Shown here: piece by piece, positions 34,563 through 43,784 of the stretch
Numbering within the stretch: the first letter of the stretch is position 1
Layout of the letters: each line of letters begins with the position of its first letter
Assembly: GCA_963805715.1 (NCBI GenBank)
Contig: CAWDVK010000007.1
Location: 186,001-250,000, forward strand
Source: CAWDVK01 sp963805715
Lineage (GTDB): Bacteria; Actinomycetota; Actinomycetes; Streptosporangiales; Streptosporangiaceae
Reading direction: 5' to 3'
Length of the DNA stretch: 64,000 nucleotides
Translations under genes and position numbers: made by a program
Notes under the pieces: generated by a model
What the model was told of the DNA's origin: nothing
Databases searched by the model: none
The model's input: the letters and a program-made list of their open reading frames with translations, nothing else

Positions 34563-35639
34563 GTGGGGAGCACGCCGCCGGCCGCTGAGCCACTGCCGCC
34601 CGCGCTCGCGCAGGCGCTGGCCGCCTTCGAGCGGCATCTGGCCGCGGAGCGCGGACTGTCCGCGCACACCGTCCGCGCCTACATCGGCGACGTCGGCTCG
34701 CTGCTGCGGCACGCGGCCGGGGCGGGCCTCGCGGACCCGGTCGGCCTGGACATCGGCGTGCTGCGGGGCTGGCTGGCGGCGCAGCACCATGCGGGTCAGG
34801 CCAGGGCGACGATCGCGCGCCGGGCTGCGGCCGCGCGGGCGTTCACCGCGTTCGCGCACGCGCGCGGCTGGCTGCCGGCCGACCCTGGCCCGATGCTCGG
34901 AACGCCCCGCCTCCCCCGCCACCTGCCCCAGGTGCTCGGCCAGGAACAGATGGCGGCCGTGCTGGCGACCGCGTCCGCGGCCGCAGCGCCGGGTGCTGCC
35001 GCCTCGCCTGAGGCCCCCGCGCCCGGCGCCCTCGCGCCCGGCGCCGGCGAGCCAGGCGCTGGCGAGGCCCGCGCCACCGCGAACGCGGCCTGCGCGCCCG
35101 GCCGGGGGCCTGCCGGCGAGGCTGTCGCGCGGGCCATCGCCGTGCGGGACTCGGCGATCGTGGAACTGCTCTACGCCACCGGCATCCGGGTGAGCGAGCT
35201 GAGCGGCCTCGACCTCGGCGACATCGACGAGAGCCGCCGGACGGTCCGCGTGCTGGGCAAGCGCAGCAAGGAGCGGACGGTGCCCGTCGGGATCCCGGCG
35301 CTGCGGTCGCTGCGCGCCTGGCTGGACGGCGGCCGGGAGGTGCTCATCAGCAGCCGGACCGGCCGCGCCCTGTTCATCGGCGCACGCGGCGCCCGGATCG
35401 ATCCGCGGACCGTGCGCCGGGTGGTGCACGCCCGGATAGCCGCCGCCGGCCGGGTGCCGGACACCGGCCCGCACGGGCTGCGGCACACCGCGGCCACGCA
35501 TCTGCTCGAGGGCGGCGCTGACCTGCGCAGCGTGCAGGAGATTCTCGGGCACGCGACGCTGTCCAGCACCCAGATCTACACGCACGTCAGCGTCGAGCGG
35601 CTGCTCTCGGCGTATCGCCAGGCTCATCCGCGGGCCTGA
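34563..35639 (+). CDS. xerC: Tyrosine recombinase XerC
   Basis: Resolves chromosome dimers at dif. It has the N-terminal SAM-like core-binding domain (LAAERGLSAHTVRAYIGDV) and the catalytic domain with Arg in GIRVSEL, Lys in GKRSKERTVPVG, HGLRHTAATH, and GHATLSSTQIYTH with the nucleophile Tyr. An Ala/Pro/Gly-rich insert of roughly 45 residues (about 138-187) separates the two domains. It is encoded by high-GC repeats such as GCGCCCGGCGCC. The 358-residue length is about 50 longer than usual because of this. Location downstream of dprA is typical, so it is not a phage integrase. Confidence 0.92.
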   Translation: MGSTPPAAEPLPPALAQALAAFERHLAAERGLSAHTVRAYIGDVGSLLRHAAGAGLADPVGLDIGVLRGWLAAQHHAGQARATIARRAAAARAFTAFAHARGWLPADPGPMLGTPRLPRHLPQVLGQEQMAAVLATASAAAAPGAAASPEAPAPGALAPGAGEPGAGEARATANAACAPGRGPAGEAVARAIAVRDSAIVELLYATGIRVSELSGLDLGDIDESRRTVRVLGKRSKERTVPVGIPALRSLRAWLDGGREVLISSRTGRALFIGARGARIDPRTVRRVVHARIAAAGRVPDTGPHGLRHTAATHLLEGGADLRSVQEILGHATLSSTQIYTHVSVERLLSAYRQAHPRA

Positions 35640-35938
35640 CGGGCGGCGCGGGCCGGGCCGCGGCCGCCGGCCAGCAGCGCGACGAGCGGGCGGAGACCGC
35701 GGGCATGTAGACTGGCTCGACGGTCATTTCCCGGCTTCGCACGCGCGCGTGCCCCGGCCTGATGACCAAATTCGCGCGTCCGCTTGCCGCACGGGAAGCC
35801 TGCATGGGCCTCCAGCGGGACGTTCCTCACCGGTCTGCGAGATACCTTCTCGCGGCGGGGGGCGTACGGGCGCCAGGAGCAACCGGACGGCGCTCGCCCG
35901 CGGGCGGGGCGCCCTGAGCAGGGAAAGGGGACACCGGC
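35640..35938 (+). other. rpsB leader region
   Basis: A gap of 299 bases before rpsB. TAGACT at 35707-35712 could be a -10 element for the rpsB-tsf operon, giving a leader of about 220 bases, long enough for autoregulation by S2. I see no clear -35 and no recognised riboswitch. Confidence 0.3.
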
Positions 35939-37000
35939 ATGGCACCGGTCGTCACCATGCGTCAGCTGCTGGAGAGCGGCGTTCACTTCGGTCACCAGAC
36001 CCGGCGCTGGAACCCGAAGATGAAGCGGTTCATCCTCACCGAGCGCAACGGCATCTACATCATCGACCTGCAGCAGTCGCTGGACTTCATCGACCGCGCC
36101 TACGAGTTCATCCGGGAGACGGTCGCGCACGGTGGTTCCGTGCTGTACGTGGGAACCAAGAAGCAGGCCCAGGAAGCGATCGCCGAGCAGGCTCGCCGGG
36201 TCGGCATGCCGTTCGTGAACCAGCGCTGGCTGGGCGGGATGCTGACCAACTTCAGCACGGTCTACAAGCGGCTGCAGCGGCTCAAGGAGCTTGAGGAGAT
36301 CGACTTCGACAACGTCTCCGGCTCCAACCTGACCAAGAAGGAGTTGCTGCACCTGCGGCGTGAGCGGGACAAGCTTGAGCGCTCGCTCGGCGGCATCAGG
36401 GACATGTCCCGGGTGCCGAGCGCGCTCTGGGTGGTGGATACCAAGAAGGAGCACATCGCCGTCAGCGAGGCCCGCAAGCTGGGCATCCCGGTGATCGCCA
36501 TCCTGGACACCAACTGCGACCCGGACGAGGTGACCTACCCGGTACCGGGGAACGACGACGCGATCCGCAGTGTCGCCCTGCTCACCCGGGTCGTGGCCGA
36601 CGCGGTGGCCGATGGCCTGATCGCGCGGGCCGGAGCCGCCGCCGGCGAGCAGAAGCCGGCCGCGGCCAACGGCGATGGCGTGATCGGCGCGGCGGAACCG
36701 CTGGCCGAGTGGGAGCGGGAACTGCTGGAGGGCCGGGCCGATGCCGCGGCCACCCCGGCCGCGCAGCCGACCGCCGCGGAGGCAGCGGCCGACGCCACGG
36801 CCGATATCGCCGAGGGCGAGAAGATCAGCCCCGAGGCAGCCGAGGTGATCGTCGCGGCGGCGGCAGAGGAGCGGACGCCAGGGACCGCCGAGGCGGCCGA
36901 TGCGGCGGCAGTCGAGGCTGCCGCCGAGGGGAAGCGGGCCGATAGCGACGCGGCCGAGACCGCGGCCGAGGTAGCGGAAGCCGGGTCCGAGTCAGCCTGA
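35939..37000 (+). CDS. rpsB: 30S ribosomal protein S2 with a long C-terminal extension
   Basis: The first about 230 residues are canonical S2 (VTMRQLLESGVHFGHQTRRW, TNFSTVYKRLQRLKELE, PGNDDAIRSVALLTRVVADA). The last about 120 residues are an Ala/Glu-rich tail, probably disordered, like the tail on S16 in this window. AAGGGG lies nine bases before the ATG. tsf follows after 61 bases in the usual rpsB-tsf-pyrH-frr order. Confidence 0.96.
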   Translation: MAPVVTMRQLLESGVHFGHQTRRWNPKMKRFILTERNGIYIIDLQQSLDFIDRAYEFIRETVAHGGSVLYVGTKKQAQEAIAEQARRVGMPFVNQRWLGGMLTNFSTVYKRLQRLKELEEIDFDNVSGSNLTKKELLHLRRERDKLERSLGGIRDMSRVPSALWVVDTKKEHIAVSEARKLGIPVIAILDTNCDPDEVTYPVPGNDDAIRSVALLTRVVADAVADGLIARAGAAAGEQKPAAANGDGVIGAAEPLAEWERELLEGRADAAATPAAQPTAAEAAADATADIAEGEKISPEAAEVIVAAAAEERTPGTAEAADAAAVEAAAEGKRADSDAAETAAEVAEAGSESA

Positions 37001-37061
37001 GCATGATCAGCCGCCGGCGCCGGCGGTCGGCGGCACCGGAACAGAACTGAAAGATGAGGAC

Positions 37062-37901
37062 ATGGCGAACTACAGCGCCGCCGATGTGAAGCGGCTCCGC
37101 GAGCAGACCGGCGCGGGAATGATGGACTGCAAGAACGCCCTGGTCGAGGCGGACGGCGACTACGACGCCGCAGTGGAGGCGCTGCGCGTCAAGGGGGCCA
37201 GGGACGTGACCAAGCGGGCCCAGCGCACCGCCGCCAACGGCCTGGTCACCGCTCAGCTGGACGGGACCAGCGCCGGCGTGCTGGCCGAGTTCAACTGCGA
37301 GACGGACTTCGTGGCCAAGACGGACCTGTTCCAGCAGGTCGCGGCCGATATCGCCGCGGCCGCGCTGGCCTCGGGCAGCCAGGACCGGCTCGCGGTCCTG
37401 GCCCTGGAAGTCCGGCCGGGACAGAGCACCCAGGAACTGATCGAGGAAGCCGGGGCTACCCTGAAGGAGAAGCTCGAGCTGGGCAGGTTCGCCCGGTTCG
37501 ATGGTGGCTATGTCACCAGCTACCTGCATAAGTCCGACCCGGGCCTGCCGCCGACACTGGGCGTCCTGGTCCAGCTGGACGAGGCTGGCACGGAGGTCGC
37601 GCAGGACATCGCGCACCAGATCGCGGCGATGCGGCCGCAGTTCGTCACCCGCGACGAGGTGCCCGAGGACCTGCTGGCCAGCGAGCGCCGGATCGCCGAG
37701 CAGGTCACCAGGGACGAGGGCAAGCCCGAGCAGGCGGTCCCCAAGATCGTGGAAGGGCGGGTCAACGCGTTCCTGAAGGACGTGGTCCTGGTCGAGCAGC
37801 CCTCGGTGCGGGACCAGAAGAAGACGGTGCGGCAGCTGCTGACCGAGCGGGGGGCCACGGTACGGCAGTTCGCCCGGTTCCAGATCGGGCAGGCTGGCTG
37901 A
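37062..37901 (+). CDS. tsf: Elongation factor Ts
   Basis: The guanine-nucleotide exchange factor for EF-Tu. The 279-residue protein has the N-terminal UBA-like domain (VKRLREQTGAGMMDCKNAL) and the core motif EFNCETDFVAKTDLFQ. The C-terminal region includes IAHQIAAMRPQFVTRDEVPE and MV-type ending RQFARFQIG. The ATG follows a GAGG sequence. Confidence 0.96.
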   Translation: MANYSAADVKRLREQTGAGMMDCKNALVEADGDYDAAVEALRVKGARDVTKRAQRTAANGLVTAQLDGTSAGVLAEFNCETDFVAKTDLFQQVAADIAAAALASGSQDRLAVLALEVRPGQSTQELIEEAGATLKEKLELGRFARFDGGYVTSYLHKSDPGLPPTLGVLVQLDEAGTEVAQDIAHQIAAMRPQFVTRDEVPEDLLASERRIAEQVTRDEGKPEQAVPKIVEGRVNAFLKDVVLVEQPSVRDQKKTVRQLLTERGATVRQFARFQIGQAG

Positions 37902-37967
37902 GGCCGGCGGAGCTGAGCCGTTCGGGCGAGTGTGGAAGCTGAGCGTGACGACGGGAAGGTGCATGCT

Positions 37968-38786
37968 GTGCCGGACGCCGCAAAGCGCGAGGACGGCCCG
38001 GCCGCTGTGAGCGACCGGTTCGCTGACCCTGACCCTGACTTCCTGCATAGCAGGGCCGGGGACACGCACGGTTCCTGGCGCCGCGTGGTGCTCAAGCTGT
38101 CCGGCGAGGCCTTCGCCGGCGGCGAGACGCTCGGCATCGACCCGGATGTGGTCATCAGGATCGCGAAGGAGATCACGGCGGCCGCCAGCGAGGGGATCCA
38201 GGTGGCCGCCGTGGTCGGCGGCGGCAACATGTTCCGCGGCGCTGCCCTGTCCGCGCGCGGCATCGACCGGGCCCGCGGCGACTACATGGGCATGCTCGGG
38301 ACGGTCATCAACTGCCTCGCCCTGCAGGACGTGATGGAGAAGCTGGGCGTGGAGACGCGAGTCCAGACCGCCATCACCATGGGGCAGGTGGCCGAGCCTT
38401 ACATTCCCCGGCGCGCCATCCGGCACCTGGAGAAGGGGCGGGTCGTCATCTTCGGTGCCGGGCTGGGCGCGCCGTTCTTCTCGACCGACACCTGCGCCGC
38501 GCAGCGTGCCCTCGAGATCGGGGCCGAGGCCGTGCTGAAGGGCACGCAGGTGGACGGCGTCTATGACGCCGATCCGCGCCAGGCGCCGGAAGCCGTCCGC
38601 TTCCACCGGCTGGACTACGGCGAGGTGCTGCGCCGCGGCCTGAAGTTCATGGACGCGACCGCTGTCAGCCTGTGCATGGACAACGACCTGCCGATCGTCG
38701 TATTTGACCTGATGAGAGAGGGCAACATAGCGCGCGCGGTGCGCGGTGAGCGGATCGGCACGCTGATCAGCCGGTCCGGGCACTGA
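37968..38786 (+). CDS. pyrH: UMP kinase
   Basis: Phosphorylates UMP to UDP and is allosterically controlled in bacteria. After a variable hydrophilic N-terminus of about 35 residues come the conserved VVLKLSGEAFAGGE, VVGGGNMFRGAAL, DYMGMLGTVINCLAL and VDGVYDADPR motifs. GTG 37968 has GGGAAGG eight bases upstream (272 residues). GTG 37932 would extend it by 12 residues. Confidence 0.94.
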   Translation: MPDAAKREDGPAAVSDRFADPDPDFLHSRAGDTHGSWRRVVLKLSGEAFAGGETLGIDPDVVIRIAKEITAAASEGIQVAAVVGGGNMFRGAALSARGIDRARGDYMGMLGTVINCLALQDVMEKLGVETRVQTAITMGQVAEPYIPRRAIRHLEKGRVVIFGAGLGAPFFSTDTCAAQRALEIGAEAVLKGTQVDGVYDADPRQAPEAVRFHRLDYGEVLRRGLKFMDATAVSLCMDNDLPIVVFDLMREGNIARAVRGERIGTLISRSGH

Positions 38787-38897
38787 TGGCCGGGCCGGCC
38801 AGGCATGGCAGCGCCGCCGGGTCCGGGCGCACCATGGGAATAGGCGGGAGCCCTGGCGGGCGCTCGCGCAGACGCCTACCGATGCACGGGAGCCGCA

Positions 38898-39455
38898 GTG
38901 ATTGACGACACACTCCTCGAGGCTGAGGAGAAGATGGAAAAGGCCGTGGTGGTCGCCAAGGAGGAATTCAGCGGCATCCGGACCGGCCGGGCGCATCCGT
39001 CGATGTTCGGCAAGATCACGGCCGAGTATTACGGGACGCAGACGCCCCTCAACCAGCTGGCCTCCTTCCATCTCCCCGAGCCGCGGATGGTCGTGATCCA
39101 GCCTTATGACAAGTCGTCGCTGGCAGCGGTCGAGAAGGCGATCAGGAACAGCGACCTCGGCGTGAACCCGTCGAATGACGGCTCCCTCATCCGGGTCGTC
39201 TTCCCCGACCTGTCCGAGGAACGGCGCAAGGAGTACATCAGGATTGCCCGGCACAAGGCCGAGGACAGCCGGGTCTCCATCCGCAACATCCGCCGCCACG
39301 CCAAGGACTCGATCGACAAGCTGGTCAAGAACGGCGAAGCGGGCGAGGATGACGGCCGCCGGGCCGAGCGCGAGCTAGACGAGCTCACGCATAACTACGT
39401 GACCCAGGTCGACGAGCTGCTCCGGCACAAGGAAGCCGAGCTCCTCGAGGTATAG
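38898..39455 (+). CDS. frr: Ribosome recycling factor
   Basis: Splits post-termination ribosomes with EF-G. The 185-residue product has EFSGIRTGRAHPSMF, IQPYDKSSLAAVEKAI and RVSIRNIRRHAKDSIDKL, the three-helix-bundle and hinge positions of RRF. The GTG start fits the family N-terminus. cdsA begins one base after its stop, so coupling is likely. Confidence 0.96.
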   Translation: MIDDTLLEAEEKMEKAVVVAKEEFSGIRTGRAHPSMFGKITAEYYGTQTPLNQLASFHLPEPRMVVIQPYDKSSLAAVEKAIRNSDLGVNPSNDGSLIRVVFPDLSEERRKEYIRIARHKAEDSRVSIRNIRRHAKDSIDKLVKNGEAGEDDGRRAERELDELTHNYVTQVDELLRHKEAELLEV

Positions 39456-39456
39456 C

Positions 39457-40353
39457 TTGCAGCTAGAACAAGATCACTCGGGGGCCGGCGCGGCGTCGCC
39501 GGAGGAGAAGGCGGGCCGCGTGGGCCAGCGCAAGCCGGGCAGGGCGGGCCGCAACCTTCCCGCTGCGATCGGCGTGGGCCTGGTGCTGGGCGGCCTCGCG
39601 CTGCTGACCCTGTTCACCGTCAAGGCGACGTTCCTGGCCTATATGGGCGCCATCGTGGCGGTGGCGCTGCTGGAACTCAGCCGGGCCCTCGCCACCCGTG
39701 ACATCCGGCTGCCGCTGGTGCCGCTGCTGGCGGGCGGGGCCGCGATGGTCACGCTGGCGTACTGGCTCGGCCCGCTGGCGGCGCTGGCCGCGCTGGCCCT
39801 GACCATCGTGGTGATCATGGCGTGGCGGCTGCCCGGCGGCCCGGCCGGATACGTCCGGGATCTCACCGCCGGCGTGTTCGTGCTGGCCTACCTGCCGCTG
39901 CCCGCCGCCCTGGTCGCGCTGATGCTCGCCGACCGGGACGGGGCCAGGCGGGCGCTGCTGTTCGTGGTGCTGACCGTCTGCAGTGATGTCGGCGGCTACG
40001 CCGCCGGGGTCCTGATCGGCCGCCACCCGATGGCGCCGGCCATCAGCCCCAAGAAGACCTGGGAGGGCCTGGCCGGCTCGGCGGCCTTCTGCCTGGCCGC
40101 GGGGGCGCTGCTGCTGCCCGCGCTGCTGCACGGGCAGGTGTGGCAGGGCCTCGTCCTGGGCGCTGCCGCGGTCGGCGCGGCCACGCTGGGCGACCTGGTC
40201 GAGTCGATGATGAAGCGGGACCTGGAGATCAAGGACATGGGAACGGTCCTGCCGGGCCACGGCGGCGTCATGGAACGGCTCGATTCGCTGCTGGTCATGG
40301 CGCCGGTGATCTGGCTGCTGCTGTATGTGTTCATCCCGGCCGGCCGCGCCTGA
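39457..40353 (+). CDS. cdsA: Phosphatidate cytidylyltransferase
   Basis: Makes CDP-diacylglycerol from phosphatidic acid and CTP in the membrane. A 298-residue protein with a hydrophilic N-terminus and about eight transmembrane segments. The catalytic region includes SPKKTWEGLAGS and the family signature KRDLEIKDMGTVLPGHGGVMERLDS with acidic metal ligands. The signature Asp of the usual GGxxDRxDS is Glu here (VMERLDS), a conservative change. The TTG start at 39457 is immediately downstream of frr. Confidence 0.92.
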   Translation: MQLEQDHSGAGAASPEEKAGRVGQRKPGRAGRNLPAAIGVGLVLGGLALLTLFTVKATFLAYMGAIVAVALLELSRALATRDIRLPLVPLLAGGAAMVTLAYWLGPLAALAALALTIVVIMAWRLPGGPAGYVRDLTAGVFVLAYLPLPAALVALMLADRDGARRALLFVVLTVCSDVGGYAAGVLIGRHPMAPAISPKKTWEGLAGSAAFCLAAGALLLPALLHGQVWQGLVLGAAAVGAATLGDLVESMMKRDLEIKDMGTVLPGHGGVMERLDSLLVMAPVIWLLLYVFIPAGRA

Positions 40354-40398
40354 CCGCCGGCCGCTCCAGGGTGGCCGGCACCGGCCCGGCCTGGCCCG

Positions 40399-41520
40399 CT
40401 AGCCGATCACCCAGCTGCGGCGCTGCGCGGCCAGCTGAGTGATCAGGCTGGCGGTGCCGCGGCTGGCGGCGAACAGCCGCTCCCGCTCGTTGATCGGGAT
40501 GATCCACAGCCACCGGACCGGCGCGCCGCCCACGGTGAATCCGTCCAGGCGGGGCGCATCCGGCCCGATCAGCCGGGCCGGATCGTCCAGCAGCAGCACG
40601 CCATCGTTGCCTCCGCCGAGCGGGAAGGTGCTCGGCTCGTGATACCAGGGGATGCTGTGCCCGGCACCCATCCAGGTCATCTCGCGCCACGGGTACTGGG
40701 CCAGCCACAGGAAGATCCGGGCCGCCTCGGCCGTCGGCATCGTGGTGGCCAGGGCCAGCTCGACCCGGGCCCGGCCGGCGGATCCCTCGCCCGCCTGCTC
40801 GATCACCGGCATCCGCTGGCAGCTCATGCCCACGGTGGACAGCACCGTGTAGGCGCGGCGCGGCGTCGGCGGCCGCTCGGAGACACCAGCCGCGGGCTGC
40901 TGGCCGTTGCCAACGTCCCAGTACCGGCCGCCGGGACCGAGCCGGGCGAGCAGGTGCCCGAGCACCGCCTGCTGGAAGGAGGCCCAGCTGGCCGAGTCGG
41001 AGCGCCAGGCCCAGAACCGCTCGGCCTGCTCGACGCGCGGGCCCAGGCCCTCCATGGCGTCATCGAGTGACCAGCCGAACGGCGTCTGGCCGATGATGTC
41101 CCGGCTGTAACCGGGCATGCCCCTGGCCAGATCTGACCAGCCGGCGATCACGGCGAGCAGCTCGTCGTTCTCCATGATCGCGACGCCGTCGCCCTCCTCG
41201 AGCCAGACTGCCCGCAGCGCGCCGGCGTCCAGCGGCTCGCGGCCGCCGGGGTGCCTGGTGTGCCCGGCGGGCATCTGCGGGGGCCGTCCCGCGCCCAGTC
41301 GCGCCAGGTCTACCACCCGCGGAGCCGGGGAGTGGTCCGCGATCCAGGTGGCGGCCACGGGCCCGCTCTTACCGTGCAGGTAAGCCGCCGTGGTCTCGCC
41401 GTCGTACTCGACGACCACCCGGCGGCTGCCATACGGGCTGGTGCTGTCGAGCAGCGTGGCAGGCTGGCCTGGCCCCGCGGCTATCCTGGTCTGACTGGCC
41501 CCTCTGCGCAGCGTCGGCAT
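40399..41520 (-). CDS. Suppressor-of-fused (SUFU) domain protein
   Basis: A large protein with a C-terminal SUFU-like domain: YTVLSTVGMSCQRMP, the ELALATT-type strand, WLAQYPWREMTWMGAGHSIP, and APVRWLWIIPINERERLFAA. The N-terminal 180 or so residues contain a second, less clear region with WLEEGDGVAIMENDELLAVI. SUFU-domain proteins in bacteria are often immunity or toxin-neutralising proteins, but no toxin gene is adjacent here. ATG 41520 gives 373 residues, and TAGATT lies upstream as a possible -10. ATG 41562 is an alternative. It is divergent from rlmN and convergent with cdsA. Confidence 0.7.
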   Translation of the reverse strand: MPTLRRGASQTRIAAGPGQPATLLDSTSPYGSRRVVVEYDGETTAAYLHGKSGPVAATWIADHSPAPRVVDLARLGAGRPPQMPAGHTRHPGGREPLDAGALRAVWLEEGDGVAIMENDELLAVIAGWSDLARGMPGYSRDIIGQTPFGWSLDDAMEGLGPRVEQAERFWAWRSDSASWASFQQAVLGHLLARLGPGGRYWDVGNGQQPAAGVSERPPTPRRAYTVLSTVGMSCQRMPVIEQAGEGSAGRARVELALATTMPTAEAARIFLWLAQYPWREMTWMGAGHSIPWYHEPSTFPLGGGNDGVLLLDDPARLIGPDAPRLDGFTVGGAPVRWLWIIPINERERLFAASRGTASLITQLAAQRRSWVIG

Positions 41521-41666
41521 AGTAGTGAAATCTACCGACTTACCGGCGGCGGATAGTGACATGAGGCGATCTCGTGTCCCCGCATCACGTTCGGCCAGGC
41601 ATCGAAGACGGCTACCGTGCCGCGCGCCAGCCGCGCGGCGCCGCAGGAAGGCAGGAGCAGGTACCC

Positions 41667-42823
41667 GTGGCGAGCGCACTCGAGCCGGCCGGCCGGGGGA
41701 GCCGGCGGCCCTGCGGCTGCTGTCCGACCGGCCCCCGCGGGGCCGGGCGAAGCCCCCGCGGCACCTCGCTGACCTGGATCCGGCCGGGCGCCGGGCGGCC
41801 GTCCTCGAGCTCGGCCAGCCCGCCTTCCGCGCGGACCAGCTGTCCCGGCACTACTTCTCCCGGCTCACGGACCTTCCGGAGGAGATGACCGACCTGCCCG
41901 CCGGCCAGCGCGCCGAGCTGGCCGGCGCGCTGCTGCCCCGGCTGCTGACAGCCGAGCGCGAGCTGACCTGCGACCAGGGCACGACCCGCAAGACCCTGTG
42001 GCGCGCCGTCGACGGCGCCGCTGTCGAGTCCGTGCTGATGCGCTATCCCGACCGCACCACGATGTGCGTCTCCTCGCAGGCCGGATGCGGCATGGCCTGC
42101 CCGTTCTGCGCGACCGGCCAGGCCGGCCTGACGCGCAACCTGTCCGCGGCGGAGATCGTCGCGCAGGTGTTCGCCGGGGCCAGGGCCCTGGCGGCCGGCC
42201 AGGTTCCCGGCGGACCCGGCCGGGTGTCCAATGTCGTCTTCATGGGCATGGGCGAGCCGCTGGCCAACTACGCGAGCGTGCTGGCTGCCGTGCGCAGGAT
42301 CACCGATCCGGCCCCGGACGGGCTCGGCATCTCGCAGCGCGCTGTCACCGTCTCGACCGTCGGGCTCGTGCCCGCCATCAGCAGGCTGGCGGCCGAGGGA
42401 CTGTCGGTGCGGCTGGCGGTGTCCCTGCACGCGCCCGACGACGAGCTGCGTGACGAGCTGGTACCGGTCAACCGGCGGTGGAAGATCGCCGAGGTGCTGG
42501 CCGCCGCGCGGGGGTACGCGGCGGCGACGGGCCGGCGGGTTTCCATCGAGTACGCGATGATCCGGGACGTCAACGACCAGGTCTGGCGCGCCGACCTGCT
42601 GGCCAGCCTGCTGGCCGGCCAGCTCGCGCACGTCAACCTCATCCCGCTCAACCCCACGCCCGGCTCGCGGTGGACCGCGTCCGAGCCCGGCGTCGCGCGG
42701 GAGTTCGTGGCCCGGCTGGCGGCCGGCGGTATCCCGGTCACGGTGCGGGACACCCGCGGCACGCAGATCGATGGCGCGTGCGGCCAGCTCGCCGCGGCCG
42801 GCACCGTATCCCGGGGCGGGTAA
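41667..42823 (+). pseudogene. rlmN: 23S rRNA (A2503-C2) methyltransferase RlmN, start region frameshifted
   Basis: A radical-SAM enzyme that methylates A2503 of 23S rRNA and A37 of some tRNAs. The cluster cysteines are in CGMACPFCATGQ, with VVFMGMGEPLANY, SVRLAVSLHAPDDELRDELV and IPLNPTPGS all intact. The best start is GTG 41667, after GCAGGAGCAGG, reading VASALEPAGRG. That frame leads into the conserved frame (RAKPPRHLADLD) only if one G is added to the five-G run at 41695-41699. In the conserved frame there is no start codon nearer than 41561. The catalytic body is complete, so an assembly deletion is likely. Confidence 0.85.
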
Positions 42824-42851
42824 TCCGGCGGGCGCCCGGTAGCGTTCCGCC

Positions 42852-43511
42852 ATGCCGTGGATGCAGGAACTGGGCCACCGCCGCCGGGCCGCGCTCGCTG
42901 GCCTGATCCAGGGCACCTGGCGCGTCATCGAGAGAGCGGGAACCGTCACCGCCGGGACCGCGGCCGGCGCCAGCTTCGCCGCCTTCGGCCCGCGGTCGCT
43001 GATGGCGTTCCCCACCGGGGCGGTCTTCGGCCAGCGGTGGATCGAGGTCGGTGACCAGACCATGATCGGAGCCCAGGTCACGCTGTCCGCCGGGATGATG
43101 CCGGGGCACGACCTCGGCGAGGAAACGGTCCTGCGGATCGGGGACCGCTGCGTGATCGGGCGCGGCAGCCACATCGTCGCGCACCACTCCCTGGACATCG
43201 GCGACAACGTCTTCACCGGCCCCTACGTCTACATCACCGACCAGAACCACAGCTACGAGGACGTCGAGACGCCGATCGGCCGCCAGTGGCCGGTGAACAG
43301 CGCGGTCTCCATCGGCGCGGGCAGCTGGCTCGGCACCGGCGCGGTGATCCTGCCCGGCACCGTCATCGGGCGCAACGTGGTGGTGGCCGCGGGCTCCGTC
43401 GTTCGCGGCAAGGTGCCCGACTTCTGCGTCGTGGCCGGCATTCCCGCCCGGATTGTCCGGGAGTATCTGCCGGGCACCGGCTGGACCACCCCCGGACCGG
43501 GCTCGGGCTGA
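42852..43511 (+). CDS. Left-handed beta-helix (hexapeptide) acyltransferase
   Basis: A 219-residue protein with repeated hexapeptide turns (IGDRCVIGRGSHIVAHHSLD, IGDNVFTGPYVYI, IGAGSWLGTGAVILPGTVIG) forming a left-handed beta-helix, the fold of xenobiotic and maltose/galactoside O-acetyltransferases. A likely catalytic His is in ITDQNHSYEDVETPIG. Acyl-CoA is the expected donor. The acceptor is unknown. It starts 28 bases after rlmN and could be co-transcribed. Confidence 0.8.
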   Translation: MPWMQELGHRRRAALAGLIQGTWRVIERAGTVTAGTAAGASFAAFGPRSLMAFPTGAVFGQRWIEVGDQTMIGAQVTLSAGMMPGHDLGEETVLRIGDRCVIGRGSHIVAHHSLDIGDNVFTGPYVYITDQNHSYEDVETPIGRQWPVNSAVSIGAGSWLGTGAVILPGTVIGRNVVVAAGSVVRGKVPDFCVVAGIPARIVREYLPGTGWTTPGPGSG

Positions 43512-43540
43512 CCGCATTTCCCGGTGCGAGCAGCGCGATT

Positions 43541-43568
43541 CTGCGACGATGGAAGCCTGCCGTCGCAG
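43541..43568. terminator. Hairpin downstream of the hexapeptide acyltransferase
   Basis: A perfect 8-bp inverted repeat CTGCGACG / CGTCGCAG with a 12-base loop starts 30 bases after the stop at 43511. It lacks a T-run. The rest of the 43,569-43,784 gap has no gene I can support. Confidence 0.45.
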
Positions 43569-43784
43569 GGGAGAAATCGACGGCGCCGCTGGCGTCAGCG
43601 GCCGGGCTGGCGGGGACCCAGTACCGGCCCGTGTGGCGCCAGGAGCAAGCCGGTGCGGGCCGCGCCGGCGCAAGCTACCTGGCTGGCTGAGCGGGCGGAA
43701 CGGGCGGGGGTCAGATCGAGGCGGGCGGCGGCGAGCAGCGCTCCGGGTCGGCTGGATCGGGCAGCGAGCACTCGGGGGGCGCAC

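Noticed and set aside
34563..35639. Phage or integrative-element integrase
   Set aside because: The position after dprA and before rpsB is the normal chromosomal location of xerC, and no attachment-site duplication is seen.
36825..39299. 824-codon minus-strand frame opposite rpsB, tsf, pyrH and frr
   Set aside because: It is antisense to four firmly identified genes and has no recognisable domains.
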